Shown here: positions 23,111-36,800 of the stretch, one piece after another
How positions within the stretch are numbered: position 1 is the first letter of the stretch
Layout of the letters: the number at the start of each line of letters is the position of its first letter
Assembly (NCBI GenBank): GCA_963682055.1
Contig: OY821740.1
Location: forward strand, 47,016,795 to 47,080,794
Direction: 5' to 3'
Length of the DNA stretch: 64,000 bases
DNA from: Primula veris
Taxonomy: Eukaryota; Streptophyta; Magnoliopsida; Ericales; Primulaceae
Notes under the pieces: model-generated
Databases searched by the model: none
Seen by the model: only the letters and a program-made list of their open reading frames with translations
What the model was told of the DNA's origin: nothing
Position numbers and translations under genes: made by a program

Positions 23111-26100
23111 GTTTTATTGGTAGGTTTACATATATTAAGACCAGTAAATGTTGTGTGTGCGACGTGTAGTCATCGTATGAGATAAAAAAAATAAAAAAAA
23201 TAGGGGTAGTTGATAAAAGTTGGGAGAAGTTGAGAGATTTTAAAAAAAGAAATAGAATATAATACAATAGAGTAATTTTTTTTAAAAAAAATAGGGACAC
23301 TTTGTAAATAATAAGGGTATTTTCGTAATACCCAAACTTACAAGGTTCAAAACCCTAATTTCCCTCTTTAACTTATAAGACTCTCTTTATTTTGATTTTA
23401 TTTAAGCCAACTTAGGTAGAGTTTACATTTTGATTGGTTGCAACAAATACGAAATAACTGTGATGATAGTGATAGTGACCAATTCATCAATTACATAAAA
23501 GAATTAGTGGTTAATTATAATTTATAGGTCAATATTATTTCAACATGAAGTCATTATATTTATCATGTTGGGTGAGTTAGTCAAGCTTTACAATCTTGTG
23601 AATCACAATTACTTCTGGGTAAATCGCGTAAAATATTGTATATATACTCTAATTAAGAAATTTGGTACATTGTATATATACTAGCTAAATTTCTGGCAGT
23701 TAATTATTTAACTTGTTGGCACAAAAGACCTGGTAATGAAGTAGATCAACTTGATGATAATTGTATAGATGCTAGCTCAATTTTTAATCATCGACGTGGA
23801 TTTCGACACTTGGTCAAATTTCAAAATTAAGTTCGTAGAACCAACAGAAGGACTAACTTATGCCAATTAACATGTCTAAAATTATATTTAGTACTACTTA
23901 ATTAGTTTATGGGAATATTAGCAACGTCTGAATATTATGATTGGGGCTTAGTTAATTGTTCGTTTTCGTAGTTGAACCTCTTTGATCAGAATACGAATTA
24001 TGCATAGACGTATATACATATAAAATACCATATATAAATTGCTGAATCAGAGAAGAGAGAGATTTAGTAGAATTAATAAAACACATGAGACCACATGGAA
24101 TTACCTTTTAGCATGGTAATGAGGAGTATTATTAGTCAAATTAAGATAATTGTGACTTAGTGCTAGTAGTGGCACTCTTTTGTTTCCTTAATAATGTATT
24201 AATGTTAGCTGATATATATACCAAACTTTCATGTGCAAAGGGTCACTTAAGAGAATCATTAACTGTACTCTTGACCAACTAAAACGACGATTAATTGATA
24301 ACATTCCAGGAGTATCTAATATTTATCAAATATTCCCTCCATCCCGACGGTACTATCTTTGAATATTTATGTCTACCGGTCCTATTTGCTACACAAATTG
24401 TACATGAAAGTAGACCATTTTATTGGACAAAATTGAATAAATATGACCATCATTTTTAGAAAGAATTAAGTATTATTGAGTGATCATCTACTATTAGTTG
24501 TGTATTCAGTTCATTAGCCGGACTTTTGCCGATCTGTTAACATGGAGCATAGCCCATGTGAACAATTTTTTTATTATGAATAAGATGAATGGCCTGTTTA
24601 ACCAAAAAAAAAAAAGCCGTTTATGCTATTGGAGTCTCGATACTATACCCCTTACTTTGTGCTCCGTTCGACGCCTCTTGTCTATTTTCATTCACATTTT
24701 GAATTTTTACAGCTTGATTCGTACGTTTATAAACTTTTAAAATATATTCTTGACAAATAATATCATAATATTCAATAAAATGTTGATCAAACTGGTTTCT
24801 TTTTTAGATATAATGTTTATTTACATTTTTTCTTATATTTACTCTAAATAACAATAATAAATGTATAGTAGTGTATTTAAGAATAATTATTGAAATATAT
24901 TGACAAATGTTAAATTATAAATTATTATTTTTTAACTTTTTAAAGCATATTTTGAGCTATAAATTAGTAAGGTGGCATAGAAAAAGACATTATATATGAT
25001 CCGGACCGAGGATTCATGTTATCTTTAGTTGCATAAGCAAAACGATGTTTGGTTTGAGAGAACGTTTTTGAAAGGTGCACTGGAAAAGTTTATACTCTCG
25101 ATAAATGGAAATTATTTCAACACTGTTGCCTGTAGGTATCGAAAACTTTCATAATAAGTATGTGTATTGACTTACTCAATGTAGCACAAAGCCATGTATA
25201 GCTAATTAGATTAGGTTAGATAATCACTAATTGCGATACTCATACGGTCATTACCCATTCCAACTTCCAATTATGAGACGGACATATTATCATGAACTGA
25301 AAGAGTAGTTTTATGATTTTTAATACAGTATATTATAGTATTGTGTTGTAAAAAGAATTATGAACTGAATATATAGTATCTACGGGCCCACGCAAATTCA
25401 CAATAATATCTCTAATTGTTCCAAAATATTCTACATTTTTGTATCTTCACCAAATGAAAAATAATGCAATCTTGAAGGCCTACAATCATTATCTGATCGG
25501 CTAATCATCCATAATATCATGGGCGCATTATCTAAATATAGAATAGTGGGAATTTACAACATAAAAGAGGACTAATGATTAAAAAAGGTCTTCTCTTATT
25601 TTTAATTATCAAAGGTCGCAATGCTAACATCTTTTTTATGTCATTAAGCAATACAACGTTGATACGGTTGATAGGCAAGTTTCCGAGTATTTGTATGAGA
25701 GTTTTAAGAATTAATACAACTCCTAAAAATACCATAAAAATCTAAAACGTCATTAAGACAGACAAATATATTTGCAGAATCTGAACTATATCTCTGCGTG
25801 CTTTTGTTTAATGGCATACTGCCATACTGGTTTGGTTGGTCAGTTTAAAGTGTGTTATCTTTTTTACTGACATAAAAAGGCTAAAACTCTACGTTGATTG
25901 TTGGGTGTTTAAAAAGGTCAAGCTTCTGATACATTCGACATTGGTAATGAAATAAAATGAGGCTCCGATCTCATTATAGACTGTAAGCAAAGTTGGAATC
26001 TTTACAGATGAATCAATCTACCGAGTTTGTTGAGAGAAATCCGACTGTAGATGTTTTTTTTATTTTGTTTCGATATGAACCAGACGTTTGGTTACTTTCG

Positions 26101-27586
26101 CCATACGATACGTAAATGTAGATAGTCCATTAAAAATTGAAGCCTTAACATTAAGTAGCTTATGGAACATCTAATCATAGTCTTTCCATGTAAAGCCGGT
26201 TGCATGTAAACCGTGCTGTGTTTCATTGACCAACTGATGGCAAGTCTTCCAAGCTTTCTGGCATAAAAAACTGAAAGCTTCAACTTAAAGTAACCATTTT
26301 TTCTTAGTCACAAACAAGTTTTGCTTATTAATTTGCTTAAAGATGCAGCCTGCAGAGGAGCGGACCTAATATCTGTCGAAGGGAGGAAAGATAATTTGTG
26401 TCAACAACAATTTTTAACATTTTCTTCAAATAACTAATGGTTTCGATAACTATATCAGACAGTACGGGATCAGAATTGACAATCTGGATAAATTTCAAGA
26501 TGGTCCACAATTGCATATATTTTCATGGTCTCAAAACCTTTAATATTGTGATTGATACACACCATGTCAACTTGTAATTAATTTTAAAATTATAAGCAAA
26601 CTTGGTGCAGTGATCATAACATAGTTTTATTTCAAAAATATATGTACTTGCATAATATAAGCAAGCGTATATATAAACTGATTGGAAGTTATTACAGCAT
26701 TTTAGCTCATGAAGAAACATCATTATAAAACAATCAAGGCATCCAAAAAGAAACCTTTATGTGGGCTACTTCTGATAAAATTTACAAACAAGGCCAAATA
26801 AAACATTCAGGATAAAGTGATATAAACCCATGAAATAAACCAATACTATAGGAAAAGATTTAAAAATTGAACCATTGCATTGATCTTGAGAACAGATTTT
26901 AGTTGCGAGCAAAAGCTGATAAGAAACAAGTAAACTTTCTCTAAAGGCACTCGGCTCAAATCAGCATAAGATGCTCTTCATTATATTTAAATCAGTAGCT
27001 AATAAACATGAAATTGGAGTATCAAGATTAGTTTAACATCCTTCCCCGGAACTTATGCGTAGAGGAAGGTAATAAATATATACGACTCAAGTCAGTAGAC
27101 ATCAAATGTAGCAAGTAGGTTCAGATACGATTCACAACCATACGAACACAACCATTTAATTTAGGTCAGAACGAGGTTGAAAGAGAGGTCATGCCGCCAT
27201 ATCAAATAAAGTAAATCCAGCAATAATGCTAAATGGAACAAATGAAAAACCTTTCATATTCTAACAAATTACAACTCCCAAATCATAGAAGCTTTCATAC
27301 AACTGAGATTCTGTTGATCTGTTTTTAATAACACCAAATTTGGGTGATTAGTATATAGTAGAAAACAAAATTGTATGACCCAATCACTAAAAACTACAAC
27401 ACTTTGTATCTTTTCATCTCCCTAATAAAAGAATGCTGCCACCTTGGCAGAAGAATCAGAAAATATAAATGGAAGTGACCCAAAAAAATCCATCCCCGCA
27501 GCTCAGAGCATGCATAATTTACATGTCTAAATCAAGAAAAATGATTTATCTGACTCTAGCGGGGAGGCGAGATACATATAAATATA

Positions 27587-27764
27587 AAAAGGGCAAACCC
27601 GATGCTAAAGCTCCTGCTATGCGTGGGGTCCTGGGAGGGGTCGGGCCACTTTGGGCCTTATGTAGACAGCCTTTCTTTGCATTTCTGCAAGAGGCTGCTT
27701 CCACGACTCGAACCTGTGACCTCCTGGCAGCAATTTTACGGTTGCGCCAAGGCTCGCCCTCTAT
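27587..27764 (-). mobile_element. Au-type SINE, tRNA-derived
   Basis: On the minus strand it starts AGGGCGAGCCTTGGCGCAAC (A box region), has the B box GGTTCGAGTCG (27714-27704), then the body AGCCTCTTGCAGAAATGCA and the end GGGTTTGCCCTTTTT. This closely follows the Au SINE consensus known from many flowering plants. The 11 bp ATATAAATATA flanks both sides (27576-27586 and 27765-27775). It lies 118 bp past the myosin stop codon in the same orientation, so it may fall in the myosin 3' untranslated region. Confidence 0.93.
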
Positions 27765-27881
27765 ATATAAATATAAATATAAATACAAATAATTAAAAAA
27801 GAAAATAAAACTTATATGACATAATTTACAACATATATGTAATGTTCAAGAACTTGGGGTTTCCGTTGACAACCCTTGACC

Positions 27882-30800
27882 TCATTCATCTAAAAAGTGA
27901 AAGGCTGGATTTTCAAGCAGTTCGGTTGCAGGTTTGACATCTGTAAACTCCTTTTCTTGCAGTGTCTTTGACAGATCATCAACAGAAAAGGGAATGCTGC
28001 ATTTAGAAATATATATAAGTTAAACACATGCCAACAATACGAAAATTTAATGAGTCAAGATAACTACAACTAGCATCAAAAATTAAAAATGGGCACCACT
28101 CATGATAAAAAAAGGACCACTTTCTCTTGGCCCCCCGGGACATATACTCATGTAACTTTTACAGTTCATCAAAAAGAAAAAAGCTCTTGAAAACAAGGGT
28201 AGACGGTAAGGGATTTTAATATGTATTTTTAAGCAAGTCATGAGTATGACTGAAGAAAATGTTTACCTGGAATTATCATCTAACAAAAAAGAATTGCTGA
28301 CGGCATTGTTGGAGTCTTCAGTCATCAATATCCTCATGCTAGAAATGACCTGCGCAAAGACGGCATATGTTTAAGAATATAACTTTAGACATGAAAATAA
28401 AAATAAGAAAGCCAATGCAAGAAAGGCTTACATCTGGTGATACACTTCGAGTATTGTAGTTGTCATCCCAGTACAAGGTGCATATTCGATAAAGCTGTTG
28501 CACGCTCAGTATCTGAAAGAACACAATGTTGTAAGAGAGACGACACGGAATCTTTCATGAATCGACAAACAAAAGGGAAAAATCTATTTCCACTTTAACA
28601 AGAGGCTCTATTGATCTCTCAACTAACTCAATCATCTGCTAGTCTCTTCACAAAGTTTGAATTTTCTTTCTATTTGAACAAAGATAATTTTTGATCCCCC
28701 ACAAAACATAATTTTATTTGCATGTCCACCATGTGTAGTAAAAAAGACGGTGCAAGAAACTTACAGGGCATAAATCGTTTATAATCTCATCATAAGAAAT
28801 TCTGTACTTCTGATGTATCACCTGTACACAAGAAAACTTATAGTCACGTCATTCGCAAAGGAAGAAGGAGTAAAAGCCTATTGTAAAATTTTAGCTATCA
28901 AGAAAATATAGAGAAAAGTAAAAATAATGAGTAGCACTAGACTGTACAGACTGGAAAAGCCTGTCAAAATTGATGTTCAGTAGAATGAGAGAGAAGGTTA
29001 TTAAAGAGCGGTTGTGATAAAAGCCTAGAAGTTGCATACATAACTTAGACCAGAAAGATAATTGAGGTACAAAAAGTTTCAGAACCCAGAATGAATAGAT
29101 AGGCATTTTCATACCAAGTGCATACATAGAACAGTTAAATAACGATTAAAAGATTTTTTTCCTTCCAATCTTCGTAATTTTACTCAGTAAAGTCAATAAG
29201 CAAACTAACAAGTAAGCATGGACTTGCGCTTATAGTAAAAGTTTAAAGAACAAAACATACCAAGAACCCAACAGCTTGTCTTATGTGTTTGAGTTCATCC
29301 CAAGCTAGCCCTGCATACTGTAATGGAAAAAAGGTCTATTTAAGGAGAGGAATATAGATGAATGACTGATGAAATTTACAAAAAACTTACGAATTGAAAA
29401 GTTATATGCAAAAGAAGCATAAATCCAATGAGAAGAAATTATGAAATAATTTACCTCTTCTTTGGCTTGCGCGCACCAAAGTTCCAGCTCAGCTAATCCA
29501 GCTTTGACATATTCCCCATTACTAAATGTACAGCACTCCCGGCGTAGTAGAAGGCTAAAATTCAAGAATAAATAAAGATCAAACCAATCATTGTCACAGA
29601 AGTTAGAAAACTAAGGGGTTGTTTGCATCTTATAAGCACAAAAGCATATTTTTATGGGTTTTATGAAAAATATACTTTTAAATATCATTATAAGTGTGTA
29701 AGGTAAAAAACTAAGTACAATTTTTCGTATTGTGAGTGGTGAAAATAGTTGACACGTGGTGTAAATAAAATGAAAAGCTTCAAATAACAAAAAAGAGTTT
29801 GAATTAAGATATTGAAGAAAAAGTATAGTCTTTGCTTCGAAAGGGTAGATATACATTCTACTCATGAGTATCAGAGATGAGAAAATGGTCATAGTACCTG
29901 TTGAAGAGCTGAACATTGATATAAGAGAAGGTTTGGGTGAAGATCTTCTGAACAAGAACTGGAGGAACCTGAAAACCGGTGAAGAGTCAGCATTTGTTCT
30001 ATGTTTCTAGATAAGAATTACAATAGAAAACTGCCAACAAGGATCCTTACAAAGTTCTCTTTTAAAGTACAGAGAAGACCGTTGAGACATTCAATAATAT
30101 TAAGCCAGTGATTTGCTGGAGAATCTTTACCAAAGGATCGCCCAGATCTTAGCACACCTCCCTTTGATGTTCTTGGCGCCTGATTTTCCAGTAAGGCATA
30201 GTTAATGCATGCAGCAATAGACTGAGTGATCAAATGAGTAAGTCAAATGTACTCAAGTTTATGTGAACTTGGAGAGATATGATGGTGTTACTCTAGACAT
30301 TCGATGTTTTGAAAAGCATAAGCGCAACTCAAGCGTTTTTGCAAGAAATTCACTTAAGCGTAAGCATCAAAACAAGTAAAGAGTGAATTCTGCAAAAAAC
30401 TATACGTATATAACATAAAATCATACAAGAAACTATATTAGCTAACACGGCATGGCAGAATGCATATTCATTAAACAGAAAGTAATAAAACATATAAATC
30501 AATAAAAGAATACAAAAATAATATGCAACCCAAGGTTTATAATTAAAATATAAACAGAAAACTCAATTGCTATTAATCACAAAAAAAAAAAAAAAAAATT
30601 GATGTCATGATTCTTTGTCATTTATAACAAAAATAGTAAATGTGTGATATTAATTTTGAAGATTAACAAATCTCAAACTTTTTTTATGTGTTAAAATGAA
30701 AGATTGCCTCCTGAAGCATAAGACTTGAGCTTTTCAGGGATACCTAAAACCTTTTAAAGCATTTCGAAGCCAGCTTTTTAAATAAAGTTCATATACAAGA

Positions 30801-33800
30801 TAAACATACTTGAATGCACAATGATATAAATGCTGCTAAATCCTTCTTCAAATTGTCTCTAATAATGCCATAGATTTTCTCTACATAAGCTGTAAGTTGT
30901 TGTTTGAAAAGCAGAGCTGGGTATTTGGCTTCCACTTGACGTATCGTATCAATAGCAGGTGCAGAAATTTGTGCAGAAGATGCTGATCGGAAACCCTACC
31001 AAAAAGAATTCAGATTCTTTAAGAACAAATAGAACTGATTGAAAACCTTGTCATGTTACTACGTAAGAAGCATTAAGGCTAATAAAAAGGAATAGAAAAT
31101 TTCAGAGTTAATCTGATCCATAAACTATGGTCTTTGTCCCACTTTGCCCCTATAATTTTGCATTAGTCCTGGGCATTCGGAATTATGCACTAATTTTCCA
31201 TTAAATAAGAGTAATATATTTTTAATACAATTTCGTTTCATTTTAATCAAATTTACATGGCAGCCATACATGAGTTTAATGACAAAACATAGATAAAATA
31301 AAATAAAATAGTTCTAAAACTATTTAAACACCGTTTAGTTCACCCAAAAAAAATTAAGGTGCTAAATTAGGGACATAACTTGCCCATTAAAGTTTGGAGA
31401 CCACGACTGGTTAATACAAACCTAAATCGATATAAGTGAGACAAAAATCATCGTTTAGGGATATATAAAAGTGAAAACCCCAAGAATTAAAATGTTCAAT
31501 ACCATGGCCATTCTCCCAAAGAGTGATGTAGGATTGGGTGGTTTTTTCTGTGGGGGTGCACCAGATGCACCACCGGCTTTTAAAGTTCGTTGTAGCAAGA
31601 ACAAAAGCGAAGAAGTATTTGATAACCAATAAGCCATATGATCAATGTTGTCTTGATTCTGCAAAAAAGCATAAAATGATGATGTCTCCAAATGCAGAGC
31701 ATTATTTGCATTTAATACGCAGAAGCTGCCACAGTATCAGAACTCCCAAGATAAAGATCAAGTAGAATAAAACTCAGAACCAAATGATAGTCTGTTTACT
31801 ACTTTAACAGTGGGAAACGTACAAAAACATCCGAGAAACAAATGACGTAAAGAACAAAATCCCATAAAATATTTGGCCTGCCATATCTTGGCCATTATTA
31901 TCAATAACAAAGCAATCCCGACCATTGCGGGATGATATTTGAAAAAGTCCACAAATAGTCGGTAATATGTCAACTTCCGGGTTTCTCTTAATCACAGATG
32001 TATCTCTTAAAATCATACACAACACTAGAAGCGAGTTATAATAACCATCATGCCAAGAAGTTGGGAGTTCTAAGTAAATGATTATCTCACCTCAATGGCC
32101 GATCCAATCATCTGAATGAGTCTATCAAACACACTAGTCCTGTCAGCTTCAAAAGATTTCCAGTGAAGAAGGCATTTATATATTGTAAAAGCTGCAACAG
32201 GCTTGCCTTGACTAAAACCAATGTCCTCCATAACACAGTTCATAAGAGTGTTCACATTTTCCTGCAGTTTATTTAAATCCCAAACATATTCAAGTCAGTG
32301 CATCCCAAAAGTTGGAATCCAGTAAATAAAGATATACTAATCATGTATGTCAACATACATGTTGACGCTCAATCACGGATCGTCTAAACTTGCTATCAGA
32401 TTCTGTTCCATACTTCTTCACTGGGGCACTTTGTGATTCCTGTAAAAATGAATTACACAAATAACCAACCAAGGCAACAGGAACGAGAATGTCGATTTTA
32501 TACACAGCATAATCTCATAATGGTGCAGTAAAAGAGAAGTAGAAGGGTAAAGTACATGGACTATTTTCTCTTCAATCACATGGTGGCCATTCTCCAGGCT
32601 CTGCATGGTAGGAAAAAAAAATTGTTGATATTGACTTTTTAAAGGAAAGGACCAAAAGAACTTTGCGAGGTATTCTAGTATTTACCTTAGGCGATGGGAT
32701 TTGTAGATGTTCTGCCACAGTTCTTACAGGTGAACTTATTAATGTTTGCTGACGAAGAATTTGGTTTTCAGATTCCATATCAGAAACTTTTTCTTGAAGC
32801 CTGTAAAAATCATAAAATTACTATAAAAAAAGTTACTTGTAGACTGATAAAATGAGAATCAGAGCTTGAAAACAGGGGTCATCACTACATAATATAACCA
32901 TAATAGTATATTGTATCAACCTTTGCATGGAAGTTTTTAGTTGAATTATCTTTGATTCTGCATCCATAGCTTGCTTCGACCTCTCCTTGCAGAGCTTGTT
33001 TGTCTCTTCATATTTTTTCTCAGTTTCATTAATTTTCTTCTCTAAAGAGTCAACCAAAGCCTGAATAGAACCACAAAAATGCAAGAAATGAAAAACTAAA
33101 GCAAAAAACAAACATTAACTGGCATCTCTAATTGATAACTACGTACCAGACCAACAATAAAACTGTACAATAATATTATAAAAAAAAAGGAAAGAAAAAC
33201 ATTGATAATAGTTACGTAGGCAAAGCTCTAATTTTGGTGTTCACATTGAAAGATAATCAGATAATGATGCCAATGAGAGGAAATCTATCAATTAAACATA
33301 ACTATAATCTTAAGATCTAAATCCTAAAATTTATCAACAAAAACCTTATCATCGTGTGTGAACGATCCACTTTACCTTAAGTTTTTCATTTTCAGAATTA
33401 AGTTTGTTGGCAACTTCATGATCGATGACTGGGACCTCTTGGATAACAGGGATTTTCTCTACTGCAATTTTGGCTGCCTCACGTTCCTTTTGAAGTGCTT
33501 CTTTAGTTTCTTTAAATTGCATGTGTATCTCTTCCAAAGAAGACTTTAATTTTGTATTTTCTTGGGTCTTGGCTTCTTCCATGTCAGCCTACAAAATAAT
33601 GGTAATGATATAATAGGAATTGCGCAATGGCCACTCTAGGATTAGAGTCTTATAAAGGTGACATCAACTGAATACTCCTTGACAAAAGCAAGAAAAATTA
33701 AATTGAACAGCTGAAACAAAAATACAATTTCAAGTACCCTAATGCGCTTTTCCAGTTGCAATCGCCATGTCAGTTCTTCAACTTGCTTCTCAAGCTTATT

Positions 33801-36800
33801 TTTGGCAGCTTGAAGTGCTCCAGTTTCCCTCGAAGCCTATACATATAAAAAAATAAACCCAAATAAATCATGAGGTTGGAAGTTCAACATGCAAAAGAGA
33901 GGGGGGGGGGACTTTGCCTTAGAAAAGCAAAAGCAAAACTGGGACTTGCTGAAAAATGCCCTGGGGGCACATGTTACAGCCAACAAATGTCATGATGTAA
34001 GTAATATGGTATCGTAAGAGTAATTGAATTATTTGATGATAGTATAAAAGATGGAAAGTTTTAATTGTTTACTATTCATACATGCATAATTATCATTTGC
34101 CATATTATATGCACCTAACATATACATTAAAGGCTAATTAACATGTATTTATGATCAAGAAAGAAAAGAAGGGGAAAACGAAAATTCACCATCTTAAGCT
34201 TCCGCAATTCTCTGCGAGCCACTTTCCCTCTCCATGCACATTGTGTCGTGATTGCAGCTTTCTTTAATTTTGTATATTGGGAATGTGCTAGGTATTTGCG
34301 ACAATGGCTCTGGAGAAAAAGAATAAATTCATTATCAATTTACAAATTAGTGAAAAGCATTTAAACAGGCATAGTATCGGTACATGTGCTTGATACGTCA
34401 GTATATACATTAAACCAGCACCATAAGGTATTCGTTCACATCGACTTACTATTTGTATCACCGTTGAATATCCTTTTTATTTATTTGAACATACCTGGAT
34501 AATAATTGCCGCTCTAGTCTGTTTCCGGAAGCGAAGATCGTTGCGTGCAGCCATCCCACGCATACCGGTTTGAATCGAAACAGCAGAGAAATATTTCTCT
34601 TTGTAAGCTTTCCTAGCAAGATGCATTCTTAAATCTCTTTGAATTCTCAAACAAGAAGCTTCTCTCCTCATATTCTCGTAAACTTCTCGAGCAAGTTGCC
34701 CTGTGTTTAGAGCACAAATGCCGAAGATGTTACCTCAAATACTAATCAGATGAATGTTCATAGGCTACTGTATGGTTGCAGCTTATGAGCTCAGCTTTTT
34801 TTGTTTAAAGCTGGATTGTTTTGGGTTAACCTGTTAAATTAAACTGAGGTTTTCTGTTTTTCTGTCTGATTAAGATGAAGTCGTAAATCCAGCATATTTA
34901 CTACTAAGAATCTGCAGCCAAACAAGCCCTTAGCTAGACAGATCCGGAAGAAAAGGCAAAAAAATTAAGAGAATAAGTTACCTCTGCAAGCAGATTGAAG
35001 CAGTAATGCAGCTGAACGAAGCAAAAAAAAACTTTTACGAGCCATATGAGAGCGTATTTTCCTCTGTATAATGCTTGCTGATTTTCCTAAAACTTCTATT
35101 CTGCGGCTATCCAGTTCAGCCATCTGGCCAGCCCTCAAAAACACCTTCGTCTTACCAATCTGTAAAATTAAAAATTATAATATTATCCCATATTAAAATA
35201 ATTAATATTGGTTAAATAGCGCATGAGACGGTTTTGGGGATCTTCCTTGTACATGGTCCTTTAGGAGACTAAGTAATCTTTGTTTAAGGTCCTTTAGGGG
35301 ACTAAGATTCTTCCCATGCAATTTCTATACATGTACTTATTTTTGGTAGCACCGTAGTACGTTTAGATAATACTAGAGGAACCTATCCCTAGGACTAACT
35401 TTACTATTATCCATATTGTGAAAAATAAAATAATTACCTGGCAGCCTTCAAGTCCAACTTTCTCTAACAGCCTCTTGCAAGCATTGACCTCATCCGTACT
35501 ATCAAAGAGTCAATACAGATAATCCGTTTAACTTAACCAGAAAGTAGAATTGTCAAAAAAAATAAGGAAACAATGACAGTTAAAAAGGAAACATTTAGAG
35601 TACCTCCCATCCAAAACTTCGGGCGCAAGGATGCCAAAACGATCTACAAATTCTAAAAATGGTTTTCGTGTAGGGTATCCAGCACAACTTATCCTAATTG
35701 CCTCCATTACACCCTAAGTATCCAAGTAACAAAAATGCAATTAAAAAGGTCAGGAAGCATTTTGTCGAATTGCAAAATAAAAGGTATCATTTCTTACCCC
35801 ACAGCGTAATTGTTGCAACACATTTGGGTTTTCAAAAATAGCTGGCTTAAGAAGATTATTTGGTTTCACACACCGGATGTAATGCGGCTCAGTAGAACTC
35901 AGAGTTTCAAGCAATGATTGCAATTGCAGCTGCAGCATTGAAAAAAATTACATTTAGTCTAAAAAAAATATTGAAACTGTGTCACTTGCAAAAAAATACA
36001 TGGGCTTAATTTGTAATTCATCCCCTTACAAAACTAAAGAGGGATTGACTTGAAATTAATAAAGGCGCAAGAATCACTTGCCAAAAATGAGGTAGAAATA
36101 AATGTTTAACATAACGAGGGGGAGAGTGAAACCTTAAATCGTGATCCGATTGAAGAAAACTTTGATTGTTTAGAGGATTCTTCAGATGGAGCAAATAAAC
36201 TCGAAACAAAGGCGCATGTAGAAGCACCCAAGAGTGCTTGATGTTCCGCAATGACATAATCTTTGTTTTTATCCAGAAATTGCTCAGTTTGATAAGTGAC
36301 CTACCACAGAAAAATACCAGTATTGGTCCGCGCTCATGCTTAATAGTAAAGTACTGTCGAAGTACTTAATTAGTATGCAAAATAAGACGTATATAAATAT
36401 ATAAGACACTTACATCGCCAGCATAATGGCAAATAGTGAAGTCGGATCGTGATAGTTTCGGCTTAGTGAAACGCTTATGGTCTTTGAATGTCTGGTACAG
36501 CTTTTGGGCAAAGGTTTCATGTGTTGATCTAGGGAACATACTACAAATATCAAAACAATGTGTCACAAGAAACAATACCGAAAAAGCAAATCATGTTTAG
36601 AATGGAACAAGACAATTTGCAAACAAACCATATGTAGAACTGCAGAAAGTGATTTAGGTGATACACTTACCAAGCCTCATCTAGAAGAGCAATTATACCA
36701 CCAGGTTTCTGAAGATCATGAGCACAACAAAATAGTTAAGACCCAAAATATGTTGAACGTCACCAAACAAGAAATTCATGTACTCTTATTGGAGTAGGTA

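Larger units (their letters stand above)
17582..27575. other. Gene-poor intergenic region, mainly AT-rich with small transposons
   Basis: No gene is supported in this 10 kb. Besides the MITEs listed separately it has a (TTA)n tract at 17978-18002, a (TA)n tract near 19740, and a single Stowaway-like end (CTCCCTCCATCCC) near 24333. A degenerate relative of the GAGTC-ended MITE lies near 24645-24985. A 141-codon open frame at 22875-23300 is low-complexity MITE sequence. Confidence 0.65.

Noticed and set aside
22875..23300. 141-codon open frame on the minus strand
   Set aside because: Mostly Phe, Ile, Leu and Tyr from AT-rich MITE sequence (22743-23110), with no domain and no splice or start context.
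24333..24420. Stowaway-like terminus CTCCCTCCATCCC
   Set aside because: No matching inverted end or paired TA duplication was found, so it is not called as an element.
26092..26283. Minus-strand open frame of 63 codons with some complexity
   Set aside because: No recognisable domain, stops in the alternative frame and no splice support; possibly a decayed transposon.
27469..27796. Open frames of 64-107 codons on both strands
   Set aside because: They translate the Au-type SINE, a non-coding tRNA-derived element.
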